Source: Paracoccus subflavus (GTDB taxonomy: Bacteria > Pseudomonadota > Alphaproteobacteria > Rhodobacterales > Rhodobacteraceae). Taken from it: a stretch of 61,590 nt of DNA. The position numbers were made by a program, and so were the translations under genes. The stretch is taken from NCBI RefSeq assembly GCF_004310345.1, contig NZ_SISK01000014.1:1-61590 (forward strand). Direction: 5' to 3'. A model generated the notes under the pieces. It worked only from the letters and a program-made list of their open reading frames with translations. It ran no database searches and had not been told where the DNA came from. Shown in pieces: positions 42,301 to 49,898 of this stretch; positions within the stretch are counted from its first letter, which is position 1, and the number at the start of each line of letters is the position of its first letter.

Positions 42301-43279
42301 GACGCGGGCGGTCGTGTTCGGCGCGCCGGATGCGGTGCTGATGGACCTGCCGCAGCTGACCGAGGATCAGCCCGCGCACCGGCCGCTGGTCGCCGCGCAC
42401 GCGGTTCCCTGGCCCGGCGAGATGGCGGTCTTCCGCAGCCCCTCGACCGATGGCTTCGAGCTGCTGACCATGCTCGGCAGCCGCGCCCGGATCGGCACGC
42501 TGGTCTCCGACCTCTACGCGGGCCCCACCTCTCGCTTCGACCTCGGCAATGCGCTGGTCGTCGATCTGCTGACCGGCACGCTGGAAAGCGTAACGGACCT
42601 GACCCTGTTCGGCGGCGCCAACGCACTGGCGGTGGAAACCTCGCCCGGTGTCTGGGAGATCGTGCAGGCGGGCGCGGCCGAGCTAATGGCACCCGGCCGC
42701 TATAAACTGACCCACTTGCTGCGGGGCCAGCGCGGGACCGAGGGCGCCATGGGCAATCCGGCGCCTGCGGGGGCGCGGGTCGTGGTGCTGGACACCGCGC
42801 TGGCGTCCCTGCCGATCGCCGAGGCCGATCTCGGCATCCCGTGGAACTGGCGCATCGGCCCTGCCAGCCGACCGGTCACCGACGAGACCTTTGTCGCGCA
42901 AGCCATCACGCCAGCAGGCGTCGGGCTGCGGCCGTTCTCGGTCGCCCATGTCGAGCAGCCTTGGCGCAGGCCGCGCTCGCCCGGCGATCTCACCATCCGC
43001 TGGACGCGCCGGTCACGCGCGCTGTCCGCCGACAGCTGGGGCGGGCTCGAAGTGCCGCTGGCCGAGGAACTGGAGGCCTACGAGGTCGAGATCCTGGACG
43101 GCGCCACCGTGAAGCGGGTGCTGAGCGCGACCACGACCAGCGCGGCCTACACCGCCGCCCAGCAGAGCGCCGATTGGGGCGCGCCGCTCGGCCCCGGCGA
43201 CATGCTCGACATCCGCATCTTCCAGCTCTCCGCCCTTGTGGGGCGAGGTGCGCCGAAAACCGTCACGCTGATACTCTGA
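39314..43279 (+). CDS. Phage host-specificity/GTA TIM-barrel protein (tail tip)
   Basis: A 1321-residue tail tip protein. It starts with a Gly/Ala-rich hydrophobic region (VLGAAGAAIGGSIGGSILGV) and an early gp15-type part; residues about 440-760 form a TIM-barrel-like glycoside hydrolase region (RIGYAADWSEYFGHQPGDG, and DVFFHLDPLWADPEIDFVG); residues about 770-1060 contain the phage tail 3 part and the rest is beta-rich (VIRFIMRGRASVATLAPDDL). It corresponds to gene transfer agent orfg15. It probably binds the host surface and helps passage through the cell envelope. Start after GAGACTCCGAA, 9 bp from the NlpC gene stop. Confidence 0.92.
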   Translation: MATLVLGAAGAAIGGSIGGSILGVSAATIGGFIGSSIGSVVDSWIISSLAPTQRIEGARLDTLRITSATEGAVIPRLYGRMRMGGNIIWATDFREETKTTTQGGGKGGGGGKVKTTEYLYYASFAVALCEGLITGIGRIWADGKPMDLSGVTWRWYPGDEAQTADPFIAARMGAASTPAYRGTAYVVFEELALSTYGNRLPQLSFEVFRPLADPDTAEGLTRAVTMIPASGEFTYATQAIRKTDGGATVPENLNALADSTDMVEALDRLRAMAPAVESVSLVVAWFGDDLRAGSCKVRPGVEVSAKSTTPASWSVNGVSRASAFLVSRDDQDRPVYGGTPSDFAVVQAIQEMKARGLRVTFYPFILMDVPPGNSLPNPYSENAAETGQPVFPWRGRITCSPAAGFAGTVDKTATAAAQVAALFGAATPASFSVSGQSVSWTGTPGDWGLRRMVLHYAHLCAAAGGVDAFLIGTEMPGLTTIRSGASSYPAVQAYRDLLADVRSILGSGTRIGYAADWSEYFGHQPGDGSGDVFFHLDPLWADPEIDFVGIDNYMPLSDWRDGFEHADATEGWPAIHDRAYLQTNIAGGEGFDWFYASAADRSAQVRTPITDGAAGKPWVFRYKDLRAWWSNPHYDRPGGVESGTPTAWAPQSKPIWFTELGCPAIDRGTNQPNVFFDPKSSESFTPHFSRGWRDDAIQRAYLEATYLWWGEAANNPLSSVYGGRMVHVPESAAWNWDARPYPFFPALTDVWTDGANWRLGHWLTGRLGAVSLAALVRHLCLRAGLPEARIDVIGLWGAVEGYAITALESPRASITTLSRHFGFDAVETEGVIRFIMRGRASVATLAPDDLVAGREGDIIELTRGQETELPQALKWQIARADEDYDAALVEARRITVDTTRIASESFPMAVPPEEAERRCRRALMEAWVGRETAAFRLPPSRLALDPADAIRLAHDGRLVDLRLISIADAEARGIETIRQDRATYDLPPGDPRAASLTRAVVFGAPDAVLMDLPQLTEDQPAHRPLVAAHAVPWPGEMAVFRSPSTDGFELLTMLGSRARIGTLVSDLYAGPTSRFDLGNALVVDLLTGTLESVTDLTLFGGANALAVETSPGVWEIVQAGAAELMAPGRYKLTHLLRGQRGTEGAMGNPAPAGARVVVLDTALASLPIAEADLGIPWNWRIGPASRPVTDETFVAQAITPAGVGLRPFSVAHVEQPWRRPRSPGDLTIRWTRRSRALSADSWGGLEVPLAEELEAYEVEILDGATVKRVLSATTTSAAYTAAQQSADWGAPLGPGDMLDIRIFQLSALVGRGAPKTVTLIL

Positions 43280-43289
43280 AGGCCATCCC

Positions 43290-44366
43290 ATGTCCGACGC
43301 CACGACCCATCTTCTGCTGCCCTACATCCTGGCGGCGCAGGCCCAGAAGCATGTCACTCACAACGAGGCGCTGCGGATCCTCGACGGGCTTGTCCAGCTC
43401 TCCGTCCTCGACCGGGACCTGACTGCGCCGCCTAGCAGCCCCGCGGATGGCGACCGCTACATCGTCGCCTCGGGCGCGACCGGCGACTGGGCGGGCTGGG
43501 ACCTGAACGTCGCGCTCTGGACCGATGGCGCCTGGCTGCGTCTGCCGCCACGCACCGGGTGGCGGGCTTGGGTCGAGGACGAGGGCCTGCTGCTGGTCTA
43601 CGATGGCGCGGGCTGGGTCGGCACCACGCCCAGCGAGTTGCAGAATATGGCGCTGCTCGGGCTCGGCACGACGGCGGATGCCTCGAACCCATTCTCCGCC
43701 AAACTCAACGCTGCGCTCTGGACCGCGAAGACCGTGGTCGAGGGTGGGACCGGCGATCTGTTCTACACCATGAACAAGGAGGCTGCGGGCGACGATCTCG
43801 GGCTGACGCTGCAGACCGGCTTCGTGACCAAGGCGCTGGTCGGGCTCTTCGGCTCCGACCGCTTCCGGCTCGCGGTCTCGGCCGACGGCAGCACCTTCTT
43901 CGACGGGCTGAGCGTCGACAACGCCAACGGCATCGTCGATCAGCCCCGGCTGCCGCGCTTCAAGGCGTACACCAACTACGACAACTATGTCGGCGTCGGG
44001 ACCTGGACGAAGATCGGTCTGAACAACACCGACTATAACGATCAAGGCGCGTTCGACGCCGCGAACAACCATTTCGTGGCCCCGGTCGACGGCACCTACA
44101 TCTTCGGCGCGACGCTGCTCTACAAGATCAACGCCAGCGCCACGGCCCGCATGCGCGGGCGGCTCGTCCTGAACGGCACGACCGAAATCCGCGGCTCCCT
44201 CGGCGAAATCTCCGCCACCCACGTCTCGCTCGCCACCGCCATCTGGCTGCAGACCATGGTGCCGCTCACCGCGGGCGATACCGTGGAGCTGCAGGGATAC
44301 TTCCGGGTCGCGGACGGCTACTTCGCCGCCGATCACACGTCCTTCTGGGGCTGCAAGATCGGCTGA
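43290..44366 (+). CDS. DUF2793 tail fibre-like protein with C1q-like C-terminal domain
   Basis: A 358-residue protein. Residues 1-115 are the DUF2793 domain (HLLLPYILAAQAQKHVTHNE, then SSPADGDRYIVASGATGDWA). Residues about 225-358 look like a C1q/TNF-like jelly roll (FDAANNHFVAPVDGTYIFGA, then LVLNGTTEIRGS, and a terminal FRVADGYFAADHTSFWG), which in phage fibres trimerises and binds receptors. It is the last tail gene; its stop sits in a hairpin shared with the end of brxA. Confidence 0.85.
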   Translation: MSDATTHLLLPYILAAQAQKHVTHNEALRILDGLVQLSVLDRDLTAPPSSPADGDRYIVASGATGDWAGWDLNVALWTDGAWLRLPPRTGWRAWVEDEGLLLVYDGAGWVGTTPSELQNMALLGLGTTADASNPFSAKLNAALWTAKTVVEGGTGDLFYTMNKEAAGDDLGLTLQTGFVTKALVGLFGSDRFRLAVSADGSTFFDGLSVDNANGIVDQPRLPRFKAYTNYDNYVGVGTWTKIGLNNTDYNDQGAFDAANNHFVAPVDGTYIFGATLLYKINASATARMRGRLVLNGTTEIRGSLGEISATHVSLATAIWLQTMVPLTAGDTVELQGYFRVADGYFAADHTSFWGCKIG

Positions 44367-44383
44367 GCGGCTTTAGTTCAGCC
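44361..44383. terminator. Convergent hairpin between tail fibre and brxA ends
   Basis: GGCTGA-11 nt-TCAGCC (44361-44366/44378-44383) forms a hairpin whose two arms contain the stop codon of the tail fibre gene and the stop codon of brxA on the opposite strand. It is the sole intergenic element at the junction. T-rich runs are short on both sides, so termination strength is uncertain. Confidence 0.45.
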
Positions 44384-45094
44384 TGAAATCGTAACGACTT
44401 GGTTGCCTGCGCTGTCAACGCGAATGTCTAGCGTTTCGCATCCGGACAAAATATACGAAAGAGATCCTCCCAGCCGGAATGGAAAAAGCAGAGGGTTGGC
44501 CTCAATGGTCGCGACGGATAGGGCTCGACCTGCGTGGCGGAGACAGGCCTCAACTAGCCACGAAACCACTGATGATCCTTCGAGATCAATGGGCGACTTT
44601 CGAACAATCTGCTTCCCCTTACTCGGTCTGTCGATGGCGCCCCAATCTGCTTGTGATTGCAAAACCATATTGGTCATGCGGCGCGTTCCCTCTCGCTCCC
44701 CATAGACCTCCGCCATCCGTCTATGCACTTCGGCCGAGGTGCATTCGCCCTGCAGTGCCGTCAATCGGCCAACAATTTCCGCAACCCGTCCAAAGAATGG
44801 ATAGCACGCCAGTGCCATGCCCCAAGTGAGAGCGGAAACAGAAGACTCAGGCGCATCCCGGTAAATCCGAACGCCACGATCCGCGAGACTGACCAATTCC
44901 GGGAGCGGTTCCAGCCACAGGCGATTAAGCACAGTGCGGGTCTTCTTCTTGGCGGCGGACCCTGAGTGAGCAGCGTCGAGGAGCTCTGTCAGCTCCTCAA
45001 TACTCGCCATGCCAGCTCTGACGCGCAGCGCTACCCTTGCCCACTCAAGTTGAATGAAGCGGTCAAAGCCAATCTGAGGGGATAGAGATTTCAT
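44378..45094 (-). CDS. brxA: BrxA (DUF1819), BREX protein
   Basis: A 238-residue helical protein (QLEWARVALRVRAGMASIEE, then KKKTRTVLNRLWLEPLPELV) read as BrxA/DUF1819. It is the last gene of the BREX operon, directly after pglZ with a 4-bp ATGA overlap, the place BrxA has in type 3 BREX. BrxA is a small DNA-binding protein in other BREX systems, needed for defence in some hosts. Identification relies on its size, pattern and position more than on a strong motif. Confidence 0.8.
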   Translation of the reverse strand: MKSLSPQIGFDRFIQLEWARVALRVRAGMASIEELTELLDAAHSGSAAKKKTRTVLNRLWLEPLPELVSLADRGVRIYRDAPESSVSALTWGMALACYPFFGRVAEIVGRLTALQGECTSAEVHRRMAEVYGEREGTRRMTNMVLQSQADWGAIDRPSKGKQIVRKSPIDLEGSSVVSWLVEACLRHAGRALSVATIEANPLLFPFRLGGSLSYILSGCETLDIRVDSAGNQVVTISG

Positions 45095-47088
45095 GTTGCC
45101 GTTCTCGTCATCGTAATTTTTACGAACGGAACGATCAATTCTTCGACAGAAGCCCCACCGTGTGCAACGATCTGATCTCCTTTCGGAACGAACGCACCGC
45201 GCGTGTCGGCATATACCGGGAGGAAGTCGGGCGGTAGTCCAGCACTATCGAACCGAAACGCGTCAATCTCGGCAGGAACAGACGCTGCCAAGCTTTCGCT
45301 GCGATAGGTTCGTACCCGTTCGCCCCGGACCTCGGAGACTGCGCCTTGGTTGAGGCGTCCGATCCCTTCGGCGTCAACGTTCCCGTGGTCCGCTGTAAGG
45401 TAAATTTGATACCCGTGATCGGCGAAGAGCCGCACAAGCTTTTCAACGAAACCAGTTTCGCACCATGCCTTGATCTGCCCGGCAATTCCACGCTTTCCCA
45501 ACATGGCCCCGTGGACGATTTCATCGATCATGTCTACGACCAGGCCGACGACCTTCGTCGACGGTCTTGATATCACTTCCTCAAGCTCGATCAGCTGACC
45601 CGTATTCTTCAAGCCTTTCTGGAAATAGATTTCCGATGGGCGAAGGCCGTGATCTTGCCAGAAGCGCGCCCAGAGGGATGGCTCTTTTGATGTCACCTCG
45701 ATTGAGTTGGCGAACTCGCGGGGCTTGAGGCCGGAGAATAGAGCTTGGCGTGAGACAGACGTGAGTGTGGGCAGCCAAGCGAAGCACCCGCTGTCATCAG
45801 AGGAGAAGCTGGGAATGCTGTCGGCGAGATGCTCTCGGATCTGAACCCACTGATCCATTGCAAGGCCATCGAATACAAGAAGCGCCACTCGATCCTCACC
45901 GGCGCTTCGCCGCAGAGCGAGATAACGGGGAACGTGATGGACCATTACCGGCCCTTTCGCAGCCGGAAGAGACGACAGATCCGCATAATGTCGGACTATC
46001 CAGTCCTTCAGCCTCTCATCCGCCTCGCGCTGCAAAGCGCGCACCTGGGGCTGTATGGGCTCGGCGAGCGCAGTGCTCAGACCGTTGAGTCGGGAAATGA
46101 CCTCTCCCAGCCGGCGAGCTGTTTCCACCCAGTCACGGTGCGTCGCTTCTACTGTCGGCAGGTCGGCGGCTATCTTCTTGGCACCTTCAGATACGAGGGT
46201 TCCAAAGGATTGAGGATCAGCCACAACACCGACCCTGACCCAGTCGGGCAGGTCAGCCGCGGAACTTGATGTAGCGACGGGCTGAAGGGTGCCTTCAAGG
46301 AACATCGTGTCGGTGATGAGCCTCACATCAGGATGTTCAAACGGTACTGAAACCTCTGGCAATGCTTCTGCGCTGTCGTCGTTCGAAGTGCGATCGCTCT
46401 GAATCCCATACTGCGCAAGGAAACGGCCCCAAGCATCCTGCACGGCGCGCACCGTGTAATTCTTGGACGACAGCAGCTCTGCGATGGGCAGATCTCCAAG
46501 GGGCGTGTCATTCAAGATCGCCGCAACATGCTTTGCGAGCAGATTGGGCAGCCCAGCCCCGCGGTAATGGAGCCGCAAAACCTCTCGCCAGAAGTCCTCC
46601 GACCCACCGAGCAGGTAAGGGCTGATGCGGAAGATGTGGGTCAGGATGAAGTCCTTGGTCGCGCCTTCCCCGAGCGGCTGAGTGGCGTGCTTGTTGTGCG
46701 CCAGAAAGAGGGCTTCGTGGTGCTCCGAGTCCACTTGCCGGATTACGCCATAGCTCAACCTCGGAAACAGGTCGGCCAGGCTCAGGCTGACCTTGCGTCC
46801 CATGCGGACATAGTCCCATGGCAGCGTGTTCAGATCAGTTCCACGCAGTTGAAGGACGAGCGCCTTCGACGTTCCTTCCTCGCCGCGATCCCAAGCCGCC
46901 CGGTAGCGCTCTTCGTACTCTGTTCTAAAGGCGACAGGGTCCTCGAAGGGCAGTACTTCGAAACCTCGTTCCCGAAGACCGTGCAAGATGCGCTCATCCA
47001 ACAGGAGATCATCCGGATCGCAGGCGATCCAGAAGCGGGAAAGATCGGCAGGAAACTCCTGCAGGATGCGATCGGTCCAGGCACTCAT
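45091..47088 (-). CDS. pglZ: PglZ, alkaline phosphatase-like BREX protein
   Basis: A 665-residue protein. The alkaline-phosphatase-superfamily core is clear: LLVFDGLAMDQW with Asp-Gly at 407-408, a likely nucleophile region TSVSRQALFSG at 443-453, VDMIDEIVHG at 518-527, TADHGN at 565-570 and HGGASVEELIVPFV at about 640-653. PglZ is the only component with BrxC present in nearly all BREX systems and is thought to act as a metal-dependent phosphodiesterase or phosphatase. The gene starts within the brxHII stop (4-bp overlap) and ends within the brxA start. Confidence 0.95.
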   Translation of the reverse strand: MSAWTDRILQEFPADLSRFWIACDPDDLLLDERILHGLRERGFEVLPFEDPVAFRTEYEERYRAAWDRGEEGTSKALVLQLRGTDLNTLPWDYVRMGRKVSLSLADLFPRLSYGVIRQVDSEHHEALFLAHNKHATQPLGEGATKDFILTHIFRISPYLLGGSEDFWREVLRLHYRGAGLPNLLAKHVAAILNDTPLGDLPIAELLSSKNYTVRAVQDAWGRFLAQYGIQSDRTSNDDSAEALPEVSVPFEHPDVRLITDTMFLEGTLQPVATSSSAADLPDWVRVGVVADPQSFGTLVSEGAKKIAADLPTVEATHRDWVETARRLGEVISRLNGLSTALAEPIQPQVRALQREADERLKDWIVRHYADLSSLPAAKGPVMVHHVPRYLALRRSAGEDRVALLVFDGLAMDQWVQIREHLADSIPSFSSDDSGCFAWLPTLTSVSRQALFSGLKPREFANSIEVTSKEPSLWARFWQDHGLRPSEIYFQKGLKNTGQLIELEEVISRPSTKVVGLVVDMIDEIVHGAMLGKRGIAGQIKAWCETGFVEKLVRLFADHGYQIYLTADHGNVDAEGIGRLNQGAVSEVRGERVRTYRSESLAASVPAEIDAFRFDSAGLPPDFLPVYADTRGAFVPKGDQIVAHGGASVEELIVPFVKITMTRTAT

Positions 47089-49898
47089 GATGCAGCCGGT
47101 CCCGGTTCGCCGACTCGCAATATGAGAACGGCGTTCAGATCGGGCGTGTATGCTTCCGCGGCATCCAGACGCGCCATGCGGGCGTCATGGTCGGCACGCA
47201 GACGCTTGCGACGGTAGTCCCGGACTGTCTGGAGCCCAACCCGTCCAATAGCCTGATGTCGCGCATCGTAGGCGTACTTGGCTCGTTCGCGCTCTTCCTC
47301 AATTCGGGCCCTGTGCTCCTCAACCAGATCTGCAAAAATGCGTTCTCCTTGAGCGAGAGCAGCATTTCTTGAGCGATCAAAGCAGTAGCTGGCATCGTCG
47401 GCAGTAACTGCTCCGACCGTCTCGACACGTTCTGTCAGGAGAAGATCCCAGACCCGCTTGGCTGTCGGCAGGAAGGTCCGCCCTTCGTCGTTCACAAAGA
47501 CGGAAAGGAATCGCCGCCGGCTAAAATCATCGGCGGACAGGCTAATCTCCCAGAGCGACCATACGCCCCGGACACTCGCGGGAAGTCCGGTTATCCGCGC
47601 AGTGGGGAGGGGTTGGCCCGAAACGCAGCGCGGCAGATCGCTGATAACCGCCCGAGCGCGTGGATCTTCAAGCGTCACCCATTCGACGTCGGGCCGCTCC
47701 TCGGCCGTTCTAGCGTCGAAGCAGACCTTGGCTGACTCACTGCCGTCCGCCCAACGAACCCGCCAAACATCGGCTTCCTTTACAGCTTCCCCACCGCGCG
47801 CGGGTAGTCCGGTCGTGATTGCGCGTTCCAACCAGAACTGCGCGGGATGATCTCTCCATTTCCGCGCCTCGTCCGCATCCAAATCGTGGCCATCGGACAA
47901 GAGCTCGCTGCTCTTTCGGCTTTCCGCGATGGTCGACCGAAGCTGCGATACAACCGCGTCGCATTCATTTTCGATCGTGTCAGGGTTCTGGAGCCCTTGA
48001 ACGAACAGTTCATCGAACAGCGGCTCCGTCTCGACGGAGTCCATCACGTCGGCGGCCTTGTCCACGCCGAACTCTTCTGCGATGACGGCCAGCTTGGTTT
48101 CGAGAACCTCACGCACACGATGCTCGACCGTATCTTCCAAGACGAAGTTGATCGCGCGCACGATGTGCGGCTGCCCGATCCGGTCGACGCGGCCGATGCG
48201 CTGTTCGACGCGCATGGGATTCCACGGCATGTCGAAGTTGACGATAACGTGGCAGAATTGAAGGTTCAGGCCCTCGCCACCTGCATCGGTCGAGATCAGA
48301 ATGCGGACATCGCGGGAGAAAACTCCTTGGGCCCGCGCGCGTGCTTCGAGATCCATGCTCCCGTTCAGTGTAGCGACCGAGAAGCCGCGGCCTTCGAGGA
48401 AATCCGCGAGCATTGCCTGCGTGGGCACAAATTCAGTGAAGACGAGAACCTTCAGCTCGGGATCGTTCTCCTCCTGCTGCAGCTTGTAGATCAGCTCCAG
48501 AAGCGCCTCGGCCTTGGCATCGGTTCCCTGTGCCTCTGTCGATCGGGCAAGCTCGAGAAGCGTGTCGACTTCGGCCTTCTCCAACTCCCAGCCCTTGGCC
48601 TGGACCGCGATATCCACCTGGGTCTGTCCGTCCAGCTCGGCCCATGCGTCAACGTCCGCCTTTTCGAAGAGGGATGGCTGTAGTTGGGGCTCATCCAGGA
48701 GCGCTTGACGCTTTTCGAGGGTCGCCCGGATGGCGGCCGTGCTGGATGTGACAAGCCTTTGCATCAGGATCATCAGAAACCCGATGTGGCGCTGCTTCGC
48801 CGCCATGGCCTGGTTGTACCCGTGGCGGACATAGTCGGTGACGGCTTCGTATAGCTTTTGCTGGCTTGCATGGCGGTCCTGCCATGCCACCGGATGCAGC
48901 CGGGTCATGCGCGGCTTGAACAGCGGTTTGCCTTCGGCGTCGATGGAGACGCGTTTTTCCGTCCGTACGACGAAGGGGCGAACCCGCTCGCTCGACACGC
49001 TGCTCTCGTCGGGGAAGGAATCCCGGTCGAGCAGCTGCATCAGCCGATGGAACTGGTCGGTCTTGCCCTGGTGGGGTGTCGCGGACAGCAGAAGCAGGTA
49101 TGGCGCCGCCTCCGCCAGTGCGGCGCCCAGCTTGTAACGCGCGACCTGGTCCGTGCTCCCGCCCATGCGGTGCGCCTCGTCGATGATGACCAGATCCCAA
49201 GATGCCGAAATCAGGTCCTCGAAACGCTCGCGGTTGTAGGTGCTGAGCTGCTCGAGGCTCCAGCCGCGACGCCCATCAAGCGGCTTCACGGAGTCGAGCG
49301 AGCAGATCACCTGATCATGCAGTCGCCAGAGGTTTTCCTCGTCGCTTCGCCATTGGCGGAAGGCGGAGAGTTCGGCGGGCTCGATGAACTGGAAGTTCTC
49401 GCCGAAATGCAGCCGCATCTCGGCCTGCCATTGCCGGACCAGCCCCTTCGGCGCCACGACGAGGATCCGCTTGGCCATCCCGCGCAGCTTCAGCTCGCGA
49501 AGGATGAGGCCAGCCTCGATCGTCTTGCCGAGTCCTACCTCGTCCGCGAGCAGATAACGGATCCGGTCCCGGCTCATGGCGCGGTTGAGCGCGTAGAGCT
49601 GGTGGGGAAGCGGCACGACGCTCGACTGGATCGGCGCCAGCAGGAGGTTGTCCTCCAGCGCGTCCAGAAGCTTCGCCGCCGCGGCAGTGTGCAGGATGTG
49701 CTCGACCGTCGGCTGGACGGCGTCGAGCGGGCTCAGATCGCGCGCGCGGGCGCGGACGACAGCGTCCTTACCGGGCAGCCAGACCCGATAGGCGGTCTCG
49801 CCCCAGATCTCCTCCCGATCAACGACACGGCAGGGCGCGGCATGCCTCTCATGCCAGCACCACGCGCCGATGCCATGTCCGCCGTCTGCATGCGTCAC
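47085..49898 (-). CDS. brxHII: BrxHII, SNF2-type helicase of type 3 BREX
   Basis: A 937-residue SNF2/DEAD-like ATPase with Walker A DEVGLGKTIEAG at 119-130, DEAH at 240-243 (LVIIDEAHRMGG), and a C-terminal helicase lobe with ISTDAGGEGLNLQ near 560 and RIGRVDRIGQ near 590. An insert after the helicase core is highly charged. In type 3 BREX the helicase of this class is brxHII. Overlaps of 4 bp with both neighbours place it firmly in the operon. The 3' third of the gene is AT-richer than the 5' part, which hints at mosaic ancestry. Confidence 0.93.
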   Translation of the reverse strand: MTHADGGHGIGAWCWHERHAAPCRVVDREEIWGETAYRVWLPGKDAVVRARARDLSPLDAVQPTVEHILHTAAAAKLLDALEDNLLLAPIQSSVVPLPHQLYALNRAMSRDRIRYLLADEVGLGKTIEAGLILRELKLRGMAKRILVVAPKGLVRQWQAEMRLHFGENFQFIEPAELSAFRQWRSDEENLWRLHDQVICSLDSVKPLDGRRGWSLEQLSTYNRERFEDLISASWDLVIIDEAHRMGGSTDQVARYKLGAALAEAAPYLLLLSATPHQGKTDQFHRLMQLLDRDSFPDESSVSSERVRPFVVRTEKRVSIDAEGKPLFKPRMTRLHPVAWQDRHASQQKLYEAVTDYVRHGYNQAMAAKQRHIGFLMILMQRLVTSSTAAIRATLEKRQALLDEPQLQPSLFEKADVDAWAELDGQTQVDIAVQAKGWELEKAEVDTLLELARSTEAQGTDAKAEALLELIYKLQQEENDPELKVLVFTEFVPTQAMLADFLEGRGFSVATLNGSMDLEARARAQGVFSRDVRILISTDAGGEGLNLQFCHVIVNFDMPWNPMRVEQRIGRVDRIGQPHIVRAINFVLEDTVEHRVREVLETKLAVIAEEFGVDKAADVMDSVETEPLFDELFVQGLQNPDTIENECDAVVSQLRSTIAESRKSSELLSDGHDLDADEARKWRDHPAQFWLERAITTGLPARGGEAVKEADVWRVRWADGSESAKVCFDARTAEERPDVEWVTLEDPRARAVISDLPRCVSGQPLPTARITGLPASVRGVWSLWEISLSADDFSRRRFLSVFVNDEGRTFLPTAKRVWDLLLTERVETVGAVTADDASYCFDRSRNAALAQGERIFADLVEEHRARIEEERERAKYAYDARHQAIGRVGLQTVRDYRRKRLRADHDARMARLDAAEAYTPDLNAVLILRVGEPGPAAS

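Noticed and set aside
21201..44366. Gene transfer agent cluster
   Set aside because: Distal tail genes resemble orfg12-15, but integrase, att sites, replication genes, GpA terminase and lysis cassette show a phage.
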